A stretch of 64,000 nucleotides of DNA, taken from NCBI GenBank assembly GCA_947470805.1, contig CANIVU010000043.1:1-64000 (forward strand), read 5' to 3'. Each line of letters starts with the position of its first letter. Position 1 is the stretch's first letter. The notes under the pieces are model-generated. The model saw only the letters and a program-made list of their open reading frames with translations, searched no databases and was not told the origin of the DNA. Positions 9,884-20,167 of the stretch are shown here, one piece after another. This stretch comes from Acidobacteriota bacterium. GTDB lineage: Bacteria > Acidobacteriota > Terriglobia > Bryobacterales > Bryobacteraceae. Position numbers and translations under genes: made by a program.

Positions 9884-11109
9884 AAAACTACCTCGCAATC
9901 ACACCTCTGCTACTCCTCACCGCCTGCGCCTCCGCCCCCAAGGAAGAGGAGCACAAGAAGCCCACCGTCGCCGTCAAAACCGCCGTCGCCGAAGCTTCGA
10001 CAGTCGAACTCACCCTCCGCGCCCCCGCCACAATCTTCCCCCGCGAACAAGCCAACATCACCCCCCGCATCACCGGCGCCATCCGCCAACTCAAAGCCCG
10101 CAAAGGCGACACCGTCGCCGCCGGTGCCCTCCTCGCCACCCAGGAAAATCGCGACCTCACCGCCCTCCGCGACGAAGCCCAGGCCCAACTCAACGACGCC
10201 CAGGCCACCCTCGAAAAGACCCGCCGCGGCACCAACCCTACCGATACCGAACGCGCCCGCGGCCAAGTCGAAACCACCCAAGCCCTCCTCAACCAAGCCC
10301 AGAAAATCTACGACCGCCGCAAGGCCCTCTTCGATCAAGGCGCCATCCCCCAACGCGACCTGCTCATCAGCGAAACCGAACTCGCCACCGCCAAAACACA
10401 TTTCAACGTCGCCACCCGCTCCCTCAAACTCCTCGCCAGCGAATCCCAAACCCAGGACATCCGCATCGCCGAAGCCCGCGTCGAACAAGCCAAAAGCCGC
10501 CTCAACAACCTAACCACCCAACTCCAATTCGCCGACCTCCGCGCCCCCTTCTCCGGCACCATCACGGAACAATTCCAATACGCCGGCGACCTCGGCCAGC
10601 CGTCCCAGCCCATCTTCACCCTCGTCGATCTGGCCATCGTCTCCGCCCGCGCCCAGGTCCCCGAAGCCGAAGCCGCCCGCCTCCAACCCAACCAGCCCTG
10701 CGAATTCTCCAACGGCGAAGCCACCGCCAAAGGCCGCGTCACCGTCATCAACCGCGCCGTCGACCCTCTCCGCCGTACCGTCGAAATCTGGTGCGAAATC
10801 GCCAAACGCGCCAAAGAACTGCGCGCCAACGCCTTCGGCACCGCATCCTTCCAAACCGGCAGAATCGACCAAGCCGTCCTCATCCCCACCACCGCCCTCC
10901 AACTCGAAGAAGGCACCCGCAAAGGAACGGTCCTAACGATTGACTCGACCAACACCGCCCACAAACGCGAAGTCGAAGTCGGTGATCAAATCGGCGAAAA
11001 ACGCGTCATCTTAACCGGCTTAAAACCCGGCGAAACCGTCATCACCGAAGGCGCCTACGAACTCCCCGACGGCACCAAAGTCACCCCCGAAAAGGACGCT
11101 AAAAAATGA
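9880..11109 (+). CDS. Efflux RND transporter periplasmic adaptor (MFP/HlyD-like lipoprotein)
   Basis: LLTACAS lipobox; ITGAIRQLKARKGDTVAAGALLA; LRAPFSGTITEQFQYAGDLGQPSQPIFTLVD; GLKPGETVITEGAYELPDGTKV. Confidence 0.92.
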   Translation: MKNYLAITPLLLLTACASAPKEEEHKKPTVAVKTAVAEASTVELTLRAPATIFPREQANITPRITGAIRQLKARKGDTVAAGALLATQENRDLTALRDEAQAQLNDAQATLEKTRRGTNPTDTERARGQVETTQALLNQAQKIYDRRKALFDQGAIPQRDLLISETELATAKTHFNVATRSLKLLASESQTQDIRIAEARVEQAKSRLNNLTTQLQFADLRAPFSGTITEQFQYAGDLGQPSQPIFTLVDLAIVSARAQVPEAEAARLQPNQPCEFSNGEATAKGRVTVINRAVDPLRRTVEIWCEIAKRAKELRANAFGTASFQTGRIDQAVLIPTTALQLEEGTRKGTVLTIDSTNTAHKREVEVGDQIGEKRVILTGLKPGETVITEGAYELPDGTKVTPEKDAKK

Positions 11110-14100
11110 CCGGCGGCCTTGCCGAATTCTCCCTCCGCCACGGCCGCGCTCTCGTCCTCGTCGCCGCCAGCTTCGCCCTCGCCGGCCTCCTCCTCATCCC
11201 CCAAATCCCCATCTCCATCTTTCCCCAGACGGACTTCCCCCGCATCGTCATCCTCGTCGATAACGGCATCGCCCCGCCCAACATTCAGATGTCCGCCGTC
11301 ACCCGCCCCATCGAAGAGGCCATCCGCCTCGTCCCCGGCGTGACGACAGTCCGCTCCACCACCGCCCGCGGCTCCACCGAAATCAGCATCTTCTTCCGCT
11401 GGGATGTCGATATCTTGAACGCCCTCCACTTGGTCCAGGGCCGCATCTCGCAAATCACCCCGTCTCTCCCGCCAGAGTGCCGATTCTACATCAACCGCCT
11501 CACCTTCGCCGTCTTCCCCATGGTCGGCTTCTCCATCACCTCCCCCACCCGCCCCACCACCGAACTCTGGGAACTCGCCTACTACCAGATCTCCCCCCGC
11601 CTCTACCGCCTCTCCGGCGTCGCCGAAACCCGCATCGTCGGCGGCCGCCTCCCCGAATACCACGTCCTCATAGACCCCAAACGGCTCAACGCCTACAACA
11701 TGCCGCTCACCAAGGTCGTCGACGCCATTCGCAACGCCAACTCCATCACCCCCGCCGGCATGCTCCAGGAAAACTACCACCTGTACTTGACCACCGTCAC
11801 CGGCCTCATGGACAAGCCCGAGCAAATCGAAAACACCGTCGTCGACGTCGTCAAAGGCACCCCCGTCTTCGTCAAAGACATCGCCCAAGTCTCCCCCGGC
11901 GAAAAACCCGCCTACAACATCGTCACCGCCAACGGCCGCCCCGCCGTCCTCGTCAATGTCCTCCAACAGCCCGATGGCAACGCCGTCACCGTCGCCGCCG
12001 CCGTCAATGCCGAACTCGCCGAAATCCGCAAAACCCTCCCCAAAGACATCGAACTCTCCACCTACTACGACCAGTCAATCCTCGTCCGCGACTCCATCTC
12101 CGGCGTCGTAGAATCCATCCTCATCGGCCTCCTCCTCTCCATCGCCGTCCTCCTCGCCTTCCTCAAAAACTGGCGGACCACCATCATCGCCGCCGCCGTC
12201 ATCCCCATCGCCGTCCTCACCGCCGTCGTCTGCATGCGCTTCTGGAACATGAGCTTCAACCTCATGACCCTCGGCGGCATCGCCGCCTGCATCGGCGTCG
12301 TCATCGATGACGCCATCGTCGTCGTCGAAAACATCGCCGTCCATCTCAACCTCGGCCAATCCCCCAACGAAGCCGCCCGCAGCGCCATCGTCGAATTAAC
12401 CCCCGCGCTAATCGGCTCCACCCTAACCCCCATCGTCGTCTTCGTCCCGCTAGTCTTCCTCGGCGGCATCACCGCCGTCTTCTTCCGGGCGTTAGCCCTC
12501 ACGCTAGTCGCCTCCCTCCTGGCCTCCCTAGTCCTCGCCCTCCTCTTCACCCCCGTCCTCGCCGCCTGGCTCCTGAAACCCGCCGACGGCAAATCCCGCG
12601 AAGGCCGCTGGATGCACGGCCTCACCGAACGCTATGAATCCCTCCTCGCCTGGTGCCTCGCCAAACCCGTCCTCATCACCGTCCTTTCCGTCACAATCCT
12701 CGCCGCCTCCGGCGCCCTCTACTGGAACCTCGGCTCCGGCTTCCTCCCCGAAATGGACGAAGGCGCCTTCGTCCTCGACTACCGCACCCCCTCCGGAACC
12801 TCCCTGCAAGAAACCGATCGCCTCTTAAAGAAAATCGAGAAACACCTCGCCGATACCCCCGAAATCGAAAGCTATTCCCGCCGCACCGGAGCCCGCCTGG
12901 CATTAGCCATCGCCGAACCCAACACCGGCGACTTCCTCATCAAACTGAAGAAGGACCGCCACCGCTCCCTCGAAGAAGTCACCTCCGAACTCCGCGAAAA
13001 AATCACGTCTTCCGAAGCCGCCATCGAAGTCGAATTCCCCCACATCCTGGAGGACTTAATCGGAGACCTCGCCTGGTCCCCCCAACCCATCGAAATCAAG
13101 CTCTCCCACAAAGACGAAGCCACCTTCAAAAAGGCGGCCGAACAAGTCGAAAAGTGGCTCCCAAAAGTCCCCGGCGTCGTCGACATCGTCAACCAAACCA
13201 TCGTCATCGGCCCCGCCATCAACTTCCGCATCGACCCCGAAAAAGCCAACCGCGCCGGCTTCACCGTCACCGACGTCGCCAACATCGAAGCCGCCATCCT
13301 CGACGGCCAACTCGCCTCCACCATGATCATCGGCGACCGCCGCATCGGCATCCGCGTCCGCTACCCCGCCCCAGAACGCAAAACCTCCACCCAACTCGAA
13401 AACCTCCTCCTCACCTCCCCCACCGGAGCCACAGTGCCCCTCTCCTCCATCGCCAAAATCGAAATGCTCGAAGGCCAAACCGAAATCAGAAGAGAAAACC
13501 TCCGCCCCCTCTCCGCCGTCACCGCCCACCTGGAAAAGCGTGACCTCGGCTCCGCCATGCAGGAAATCCAAACACGCCTGCCCAAGGAACTAAAACTCCC
13601 CGAAGGCACCGAAGTCGAATACGGCGGCCTCTATCAAATCCAGAAGGAATCCTTCCAAAGCCTCACCCAAGTCCTGCTGATGTCGATCGTCCTCATCTTC
13701 ATCATCCTCGTCTTCGAATTCCGCTCCTTCGCCCACCCCTTCGCCATCCTGATCGCCACCATACTCTGCACCTCCGGCTCCCTCCTGGCCCTGACAATCA
13801 CCGGACAAACCCTCAACATCTCCAGCTTCATGGGCATCATCATGGTCATCGGCATCGTCCACAAAAACGGCATCCTCATGCTCGATTCCGAACAGCACTT
13901 CACCGCCCAGGGCCTGGACCTCAAAGACGCCGTCTTCCAAGCTGGCCGCCGTCGTCTCCGCCCCATCCTGATGACCGCGCTCGCCACCATCTTCGGCATG
14001 GCCCCATTGGCCCTCGCCGTCGGCTCCGGCGCCCAACTCCTCCAACCCCTCGCCATCGCCGTCATCGGCGGCGTCACCGTCTCCATGCTCCTCTCCCTCG

Positions 14101-14153
14101 TCATCACCCCCGTCCTGTTCTCCCTCCTCCGCCGCGACCGTTCCGTTTCGTGA
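11106..14153 (+). CDS. Efflux RND transporter permease (AcrB/CusA-like)
   Basis: 1015 aa; IPISIFPQTDFPRIVI; GVVIDDAIVVVENI; SLVITPVLFSLLRR; overlaps adaptor stop. Confidence 0.95.
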   Translation: MTGGLAEFSLRHGRALVLVAASFALAGLLLIPQIPISIFPQTDFPRIVILVDNGIAPPNIQMSAVTRPIEEAIRLVPGVTTVRSTTARGSTEISIFFRWDVDILNALHLVQGRISQITPSLPPECRFYINRLTFAVFPMVGFSITSPTRPTTELWELAYYQISPRLYRLSGVAETRIVGGRLPEYHVLIDPKRLNAYNMPLTKVVDAIRNANSITPAGMLQENYHLYLTTVTGLMDKPEQIENTVVDVVKGTPVFVKDIAQVSPGEKPAYNIVTANGRPAVLVNVLQQPDGNAVTVAAAVNAELAEIRKTLPKDIELSTYYDQSILVRDSISGVVESILIGLLLSIAVLLAFLKNWRTTIIAAAVIPIAVLTAVVCMRFWNMSFNLMTLGGIAACIGVVIDDAIVVVENIAVHLNLGQSPNEAARSAIVELTPALIGSTLTPIVVFVPLVFLGGITAVFFRALALTLVASLLASLVLALLFTPVLAAWLLKPADGKSREGRWMHGLTERYESLLAWCLAKPVLITVLSVTILAASGALYWNLGSGFLPEMDEGAFVLDYRTPSGTSLQETDRLLKKIEKHLADTPEIESYSRRTGARLALAIAEPNTGDFLIKLKKDRHRSLEEVTSELREKITSSEAAIEVEFPHILEDLIGDLAWSPQPIEIKLSHKDEATFKKAAEQVEKWLPKVPGVVDIVNQTIVIGPAINFRIDPEKANRAGFTVTDVANIEAAILDGQLASTMIIGDRRIGIRVRYPAPERKTSTQLENLLLTSPTGATVPLSSIAKIEMLEGQTEIRRENLRPLSAVTAHLEKRDLGSAMQEIQTRLPKELKLPEGTEVEYGGLYQIQKESFQSLTQVLLMSIVLIFIILVFEFRSFAHPFAILIATILCTSGSLLALTITGQTLNISSFMGIIMVIGIVHKNGILMLDSEQHFTAQGLDLKDAVFQAGRRRLRPILMTALATIFGMAPLALAVGSGAQLLQPLAIAVIGGVTVSMLLSLVITPVLFSLLRRDRSVS

Positions 14154-14270
14154 TACACCCCCCCCAACCTGTTTCAAACCAAGCCGCAACACCCAACACC
14201 CCAAAAACACCCAACCTCATAAAAACAAACAACATCCCCGTTTGGCGTCTCACGTGCCCTAACAAGCTCG

Positions 14271-14609
14271 ATGAAACTCATGCACTTCCCCTCCGCCAAC
14301 AACGCCGACGTCGTCTTCGTCCTCCGCTCCTCCAGCCTCCAAGGGAAAGCGCTCGATGTCCTCCGCCGCGAACTCCGCACCCTCGCCACCGCCGGCCGCC
14401 GCCTCATCCTCGATCTCTCCGCCGTCCATTCCCTCTCCTCCGTCGCCGCCCAGCTCATCGTTGAAGTCTCCAACCGCCTCCGCCTCTCCGGTGGCAGCCT
14501 CAAACTCACCGGCATCACCGCCACCGCCGCCGCCTTCCTCGAACTCTTCCGCGTCCCCCGCTCTGTCGAAATCGAAACCGGCATCGAAACTCTCCCCCTG
14601 GCCGCCTAA
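14271..14609 (+). CDS. STAS-domain anti-sigma-factor antagonist-like protein
   Basis: LRTLATAGRRLILDLSAVHSLSSVAAQLIVEVSNRLRLSGGSLKLTGITATAAAFLELFRV. Confidence 0.8.
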   Translation: MKLMHFPSANNADVVFVLRSSSLQGKALDVLRRELRTLATAGRRLILDLSAVHSLSSVAAQLIVEVSNRLRLSGGSLKLTGITATAAAFLELFRVPRSVEIETGIETLPLAA

Positions 14610-14610
14610 C

Positions 14611-15750
14611 ATGCAAAAACTCCTCACCGCCCAACAGGTCCCCCTCTGCGTCGATCTCGACGGCACCCTCATCCACACCGATCTCCTCTCCGAATCCCTC
14701 CTCTCCGCCTGCAAGCGCCAGTGGTGGATCGCCTTCCTCCTCCCCTTTTGGCTCCTCCAAGGCCGCGCCAGCCTCAAACGCAACCTCTCCGCCCGCGCCC
14801 GTCTCGACCCCTCCTCCCTCCCCTACCGCCAGGACCTCCTCGCCCGCCTCGAACGCGAACACGAGCAAGGCCGCACCCTCATCCGCGCCCTCCGCCCCAA
14901 ACACTGGGTCAAAAACCTCCTCGTCTTCGTCCCCGTCATCACCGGCCATGGCCTCACCGATACAACGGCCCTCCTAAAGGCCTCCCTCGCCTTCGCCGCC
15001 TTCAGCTTGATCGCCTCCTCCGTCTATCTCATCAACGATCTGATGGACCTCGCCGCCGATCGCCGCCCCTTCGCCGCCGGCGATCTCCCCATCCACTTCG
15101 GCCTCCTCGCCGCCCCCGTCCTCGCCCTCGCCGGCTTCGCCATCGCCGCCCTCCTCGGCCCCGCCTCCCTCGGCGTCCTGGCCTTCTACCTGGGCCTCAC
15201 GTTCCTCTACACCTTCTACCTGAAACGCAAACTCCTGGTCGACGTCTTCTCCCTGGCCATCCTCTACACGCTAAGAATCGTCGAAGGCGGCGCCGCCACC
15301 GGCATCCTCTGCTCCGTCTGGCTCCTGGCTTTCTCCGTCTTCCAATTCCTCTCCCTCGCCTTCCTCAAACGTTCCGCCGAACTCTCCAACCTCCTCCGCA
15401 CCAGCCGCGAAGAAGCGTCCGGCCGCAACTACTTCACCTGGGACCTCGTCCAGGTCAACGTCTTCGGTGTCGTCGCCGCCTACATGTCCAGCCTCGTCCT
15501 GGCCCTCTACATCGCCAGCGACAAAGTCAAACTCCTCTACACCCAGCCCGTCTGGCTCTGGCTCATCGTCCCCATGCACCTGTACTGGATGAGCCGCGCC
15601 TGGATCCTCTCCCACCGCGGCGCCATGAATGAGGACCCCATCCTCTTCGCCGCGCTCGACCGCACCACCTGGGCCTCCGCCATCTTCGCCGCCCTCGTCC
15701 TCGCCCTCGCCTCCCGCGGCGGCATCGCCATCCCCGGAGTCGCCTCGTAA
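14611..15750 (+). CDS. UbiA-family prenyltransferase with vestigial N-terminal HAD segment
   Basis: PLCVDLDGTLIHTDLLSES (HAD motif I) then ALRPKHWVKNLLVFVPV and SSVYLINDLMDLAAD (NDxxDxxxD); see finding on missing segments. Confidence 0.85.
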   Translation: MQKLLTAQQVPLCVDLDGTLIHTDLLSESLLSACKRQWWIAFLLPFWLLQGRASLKRNLSARARLDPSSLPYRQDLLARLEREHEQGRTLIRALRPKHWVKNLLVFVPVITGHGLTDTTALLKASLAFAAFSLIASSVYLINDLMDLAADRRPFAAGDLPIHFGLLAAPVLALAGFAIAALLGPASLGVLAFYLGLTFLYTFYLKRKLLVDVFSLAILYTLRIVEGGAATGILCSVWLLAFSVFQFLSLAFLKRSAELSNLLRTSREEASGRNYFTWDLVQVNVFGVVAAYMSSLVLALYIASDKVKLLYTQPVWLWLIVPMHLYWMSRAWILSHRGAMNEDPILFAALDRTTWASAIFAALVLALASRGGIAIPGVAS

Positions 15751-17141
15751 TGACCCGCGAACGCCGCGCCCTCGCCCTCCTCCTCCTGGCCTTCCTGGCA
15801 ATCAACGGCCTCACCCTCTCCCGCTACCCCTCCGTCTGGGTCGACGAAATCCAATTCGCCGACCCCGCCATCAACTACGCCTCCGGCCTCGGCTTCACCT
15901 CCACCGCCTGGTTCGCGCAAGACTCCACTCAATTCTGGGCCGGCAACGTCCCCCTCTACCCCATGCTCCTCGCCGCCTGGCTCAAACTCTGGGGCCCCAC
16001 CCTATTCGCCGAACGCAGCCTCAACCTCGTTCTCTTCACCCTATTCACCCTCCTGATCTGGAACTGGACCCGCCGCACCGCCATCACCGCCCCCTGGCGC
16101 CTCGCCGTCGTCGCCCTCCTCTGCACCGGCCACGCCATGGTCTTCTCCTACCGCAGCGGCCGTTACGACGTCACCGGCATGCTCCTCGCCGCCGCCGCCC
16201 TCAACCTCTGGGAGAAAGGCGACCTCCCCCTGTTCGCCATCGGCCTGCTAATCCCCGCCGCCGGCCTCCAACTCATCCCCTCCACCCTCGTCCTCTGCAC
16301 CCTGGCCACGCTCATCTACGGCCGCCCCGCCCTAACCCGCGCGGTCACTCTGGTCACCGGCACCGCCACCGGCGCCATCGGCCTCTGGGCCTTCTATAGC
16401 TCCCTCAACGTCTGGCAAGGCTTCCGCGCCTCCACCAGCGCCATCGGCCTGATCGGCCACTCCATCCCGGAAAAACTGAAGGCACTCCCGGCCATCTATA
16501 CGCACGACAAGAGCTTCGTCATCCTAGCCCTGGCCCTGGCAATCCTGGCCACGAAAAAACCCACCAAACCCATCGTCCTAACAGCCCTAATCGCCACCCT
16601 CCTCCCCGCCGCCCTCCATTTGGCCGGCAAGTTCCCCATCTACTACAGCTGGATGATCTTCCTCCCGGTCCTCCTGGCGGTAGCCCAAATCGCCAGCGAA
16701 TCCACAATACCCACAAAATACGCCATCACCGCCGCCCTAACTCTGGCCGCCCTCGTCGGCCTCCCGCTCCGTCTAGCCGGCGTCGCCACCGCCTGGTCCC
16801 CCCGCGACCCCCAACACATCGACAAGTTCCTAAAGGCCAACATCACCCAAGGCGAAACCGTCCTCGCCGACTTCAAGACCTACTACGCCCTCCGCGCCAA
16901 CGGCAACCGTCCCCTCCTCCCCACCTACCTCCCCGCCATCCGCCCCGAGGAGCAATCCGCCGTCACCGCGCTGATCATCAAGGAGTCCGACGCCCCCGCC
17001 ATCCAGTCCTCCCTCGGCGGCGCCTGGCAACCCACCGGAGCCAGACTTCCCCCCGCCCCCTCCCCCGGGTGCCTCAAACGCCTCATCGCCGAACTCCGCG
17101 AAGAAGACTACACCCTCACCCTCTACCGCCGCACTTCCTAA
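15750..17141 (+). CDS. GT39/ArnT-like integral-membrane glycosyltransferase
   Basis: Multiple TM segments; SVWVDEIQFADPAINYASGLGFTSTAW...LLAAWLKLWGPTLFAERSLNLVL; start overlaps UbiA stop. Confidence 0.7.
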   Translation: MTRERRALALLLLAFLAINGLTLSRYPSVWVDEIQFADPAINYASGLGFTSTAWFAQDSTQFWAGNVPLYPMLLAAWLKLWGPTLFAERSLNLVLFTLFTLLIWNWTRRTAITAPWRLAVVALLCTGHAMVFSYRSGRYDVTGMLLAAAALNLWEKGDLPLFAIGLLIPAAGLQLIPSTLVLCTLATLIYGRPALTRAVTLVTGTATGAIGLWAFYSSLNVWQGFRASTSAIGLIGHSIPEKLKALPAIYTHDKSFVILALALAILATKKPTKPIVLTALIATLLPAALHLAGKFPIYYSWMIFLPVLLAVAQIASESTIPTKYAITAALTLAALVGLPLRLAGVATAWSPRDPQHIDKFLKANITQGETVLADFKTYYALRANGNRPLLPTYLPAIRPEEQSAVTALIIKESDAPAIQSSLGGAWQPTGARLPPAPSPGCLKRLIAELREEDYTLTLYRRTS

Positions 17142-17163
17142 CATCCCGCAGCGGTGTAGATAG

Positions 17164-17180
17164 ATACACTATCCGTGTAT
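17164..17180. promoter_or_regulatory. Candidate VapB operator: inverted repeat ATACAC-TATCC-GTGTAT
   Basis: 6-bp perfect arms just upstream of the antitoxin ATG (17193). Confidence 0.45.
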
Positions 17181-17192
17181 ACTTCTATTGAG

Positions 17193-17453
17193 ATGCCCTT
17201 CCACATCCGCAATGCAGAAGCCGAAAGCCTATTGCGCGAACTCCAGGAGCTCACCGGCGAAAACCTGACAGAAACCGTTCGCAAGTCTCTCGCGGAACGC
17301 CTCGAACGCGAACGCCTCAAAATCCACGCCAACGGAGACGACCCAGAATCCGCCATGCAGGAAATCTGGGCACGACTCAAGCTCATTCCCAATCGAGACC
17401 CCCGTCCCGATGACGAGATCCTCGGCTACGGCCCGGACGGACTGCCCAGCTAA
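17193..17453 (+). CDS. VapB-like antitoxin
   Basis: MPFHIRNAEAESLLRELQELTGENLTETVRKSLAERLERER, typical PSK/VapB transcription-factor-type antitoxin, immediately before a PIN toxin. Confidence 0.85.
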   Translation: MPFHIRNAEAESLLRELQELTGENLTETVRKSLAERLERERLKIHANGDDPESAMQEIWARLKLIPNRDPRPDDEILGYGPDGLPS

Positions 17454-17454
17454 C

Positions 17455-17844
17455 GTGGTCATCGACACATCCGTCATCATCTCGATCATCCGGCAGGAAC
17501 CGGAAGCGCCGCAATTCCTAAAGCAGCTAAAACTCGACCCCGTGCGCCTGATTTCCATCGTGTCCATCGTGGAAGCCGGCATTGTGCTCGAAAAGCAGTT
17601 CGGTGTCGCGGGCTCTCGCGAACTAGAAAACACCATCGCCAAACTCAAGCTCGCCATCCAACCGGTCACCGTCGAACAAGGCCGAACCGCCCTCCTAGCC
17701 TTCTGGCGTTTCGGCAAGGGCATCCACCCCGCCAGCCTCAATTTTGGAGACTGCTTCACCTACAGCCTGGCAAAGTCCACCGGCGAACCGCTGCTATTCA
17801 AGGGAAACGACTTTCTCCAAACAGACCTCCGTCTCGTCCAATAA
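17455..17844 (+). CDS. VapC-like PIN-domain toxin
   Basis: GTG start; VVIDTSVIISIIRQEPE...SIVSIVEAGIVLEKQ...LNFGDCFTYSLAKSTGEPLLFKGNDFLQTD (PIN acidic residues). Confidence 0.93.
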   Translation: MVIDTSVIISIIRQEPEAPQFLKQLKLDPVRLISIVSIVEAGIVLEKQFGVAGSRELENTIAKLKLAIQPVTVEQGRTALLAFWRFGKGIHPASLNFGDCFTYSLAKSTGEPLLFKGNDFLQTDLRLVQ

Positions 17845-17846
17845 CC

Positions 17847-18515
17847 TCACGACTCCCAAACCACCCGCCCATCCTCCAACACAATCGTCCTATCCGCCTG
17901 CTCCCCAAACACCGTATTATGCGTCGTCAATAAAATCGCCAACCCCTCCTCCCGGGCCAGCTTCTTAAACAACGCAATAATCGCCTCCCCCGTCTTCTTA
18001 TCCAAATTCCCCGTCGGCTCATCAGCCACCAAAATCTTCGGCCCCGAAATCAACGCCCGCGCAATCGCCACCCGCTGCATCTGCCCGCCCGAAAGCTCCC
18101 GCGGCAAATGCCCCGCCCGGTCCGTCAACCCCACCGCCTCCAAAATCGCCGCCGTCCGCGAAGCCTCCGCCTTCAACCCCAAAAACAACAACGGCAACTC
18201 CACGTTCTCCGTCACCGTCAACGTCGGCAGCAACGAAAAGTCCTGAAACACAAACCCCAACACCCCCCGCCGCACCTCCACCAGCTCATCTTCACTCAAC
18301 CCCGCCACCGATTTCCCCGCCACCGTAAGCGTCCCCTCCGTCGGCGCGTCCAAACACGACAGCAAATTAATCAGCGTCGTCTTCCCCGACCCCGACGGCC
18401 CCAAAATCGCCACAATCTCCCCCGCGTCAATGGCGATATCCACGCCATCCAACGCCTTCACCGTCTCGCTCCCGCGCTGGTAATACCGTTTCAATCCAAA
18501 GCCTTCGATAAGCAT
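17847..18515 (-). CDS. ABC transporter ATP-binding protein (LolD/MacB-type)
   Basis: AILGPSGSGKTTLINLLSCLDAPTEG (Walker A), LSGGQMQRVAIARAL, ILVADEPTGNLD. Confidence 0.95.
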   Translation of the reverse strand: MLIEGFGLKRYYQRGSETVKALDGVDIAIDAGEIVAILGPSGSGKTTLINLLSCLDAPTEGTLTVAGKSVAGLSEDELVEVRRGVLGFVFQDFSLLPTLTVTENVELPLLFLGLKAEASRTAAILEAVGLTDRAGHLPRELSGGQMQRVAIARALISGPKILVADEPTGNLDKKTGEAIIALFKKLAREEGLAILLTTHNTVFGEQADRTIVLEDGRVVWES

Positions 18516-18516
18516 G

Positions 18517-19788
18517 TCAATTCCCCTTATGAATCGCTTCCACCGGACGCATCCCAGCCGCCCGCCACGCCGGATACAACCCGGCAAAAAAGCCCAGCAC
18601 CACAGCCCCTAAAACCGCCCACCCCACCACCGCCGGCGTGATCAAAACAATCGACCCCGACACCCCCATATTCACCACGCTCTTAATCGCCCGCTCCACC
18701 ACCGCCGACCCCACCACCGCCAGCGCACTCCCCACCACCGCCCCCGCCAGACAAATCATCACCGTCTCCAGCCAGATCAGCTGAAAGATCGAATCCCGCC
18801 GCGCCCCCAGCGCCTTCATAATCCCAATCTCCGAAGTCCGCTCATACACGCTCATCAAAATCGTGTTGATAACCCCAATAAAAGCCACAATAATCGCAAT
18901 CACCGCCACCGCCGCAATCATCGTCTGCGCCGTCGCCACCAGCCCCACCAGCGTGCTCTTCACCTGCTGCAACCCCACCACCTGCACCTCCGGCAGCTTC
19001 AACCACCGCGATTCAAACGCCCCCATCTTGAACGCGTTGAACTCCTTCAACTTGATCCCCAAAATGGTCAACTCCCCCATCCGCCCAAAGTACCCGCGCG
19101 CCTCGTCAATCGGCAGGAAAACGGTGCCATCGTCCTGCGTCCCCGTCCGGTCCAACACGCCCACCACCTTGAAGGTATGCATCACCGCCTCCGTCTTTCC
19201 CGCCGGCGTAATCGACGCATAAAACGTATCCCCCACCTTCCTCTGCTCATACTCCGCCGCCTCAAACCCCAGCACCACCTCCCCCCGCGAACTATCCCCA
19301 AACCACCGCCCACCGTCATACCCAGCACCCTTCTTAAACTGCATCCAAGGCTTCATCACCTTGTAACTCGGCACCTCAATCCCGCTGATGATCAGGAAAT
19401 TCTTCTCCCCCGCGTCATCCCGGATCCCGCTCCCCTGTTTCGCCGCCACACCCACAAAAATCGGCGTAATACTCTCAATATCGGTGTCATTCCGGACTTT
19501 GTCATAAATGTCCGCCGGCAGGTACAGCAGCCCCGTCCCGCCCTTCAGCATCATGGTGGCAGCCTCGTACGGACACCCCTTCGCCATGATCATGATCTGG
19601 AAGCCCAGCATGTCGATGCTCTTATCAATGGCGCCCCGGTAGCCCAGCATGAAGCCGCCGAGCGACACGGCCACCGTCACCGCCAGCGCCACACCGGCCA
19701 CCGTCAACACGGTGCGCACCATCCGCCGCCGCAGGTTCTTCACCGCCAGCGCAAAGTAGCGCGGCAACACAAACGGGTCTGTAGTCAT
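18517..19788 (-). CDS. FtsX-like ABC transporter permease
   Basis: ALAVKNLRRRMVRTVLTVAGVALAVTVAVSLGGF; YERTSEIGIMKALGARRDSIFQLIWLETVMI; GLYPAWRAAGMRPVEAI. Confidence 0.93.
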   Translation of the reverse strand: MTTDPFVLPRYFALAVKNLRRRMVRTVLTVAGVALAVTVAVSLGGFMLGYRGAIDKSIDMLGFQIMIMAKGCPYEAATMMLKGGTGLLYLPADIYDKVRNDTDIESITPIFVGVAAKQGSGIRDDAGEKNFLIISGIEVPSYKVMKPWMQFKKGAGYDGGRWFGDSSRGEVVLGFEAAEYEQRKVGDTFYASITPAGKTEAVMHTFKVVGVLDRTGTQDDGTVFLPIDEARGYFGRMGELTILGIKLKEFNAFKMGAFESRWLKLPEVQVVGLQQVKSTLVGLVATAQTMIAAVAVIAIIVAFIGVINTILMSVYERTSEIGIMKALGARRDSIFQLIWLETVMICLAGAVVGSALAVVGSAVVERAIKSVVNMGVSGSIVLITPAVVGWAVLGAVVLGFFAGLYPAWRAAGMRPVEAIHKGN

Positions 19789-19795
19789 AGGGTCC

Positions 19796-20167
19796 TCACT
19801 GAAACTCCACCGCGGTCGCCAACAGCTGATAGCCATTGCCAAACGGCACCATGTGCCCTTCCACTTTCGCCACGTGCCCCTCGCGCATCGGCGCGTTCAT
19901 CGCAATCTGCTCCAGGTCCACCCGCAGCTGCTTATCCCCCACCTGGAAGAAGAAAAAACACCCCATCGCCTTGCACTGTTGCAGCACCTGACCCTCAATC
20001 AAAACGGTCTTGTCCAGATACTCCTTCGGCTTCTCCACCAGCAACGCCACCTCCGTCCGCCGCGCCCCGATAAACGTCCCCGATACCGTCGGCAACTGCA
20101 TCGACTTCCATAGGAAATACCCGCCAACGGCCAATATCACCGCGCACATCCCAAATATCGTTTTCAT
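19796..20167 (-). CDS. Small exported OB-fold-like protein (DUF4920-like)
   Basis: N-terminal TM; TVLIEGQVLQQCKAMGCFFFFQVGDKQLRVDLEQIAM resembles the EGxVxxVCxxxGCW core of DUF4920. Confidence 0.5.
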   Translation of the reverse strand: MKTIFGMCAVILAVGGYFLWKSMQLPTVSGTFIGARRTEVALLVEKPKEYLDKTVLIEGQVLQQCKAMGCFFFFQVGDKQLRVDLEQIAMNAPMREGHVAKVEGHMVPFGNGYQLLATAVEFQ

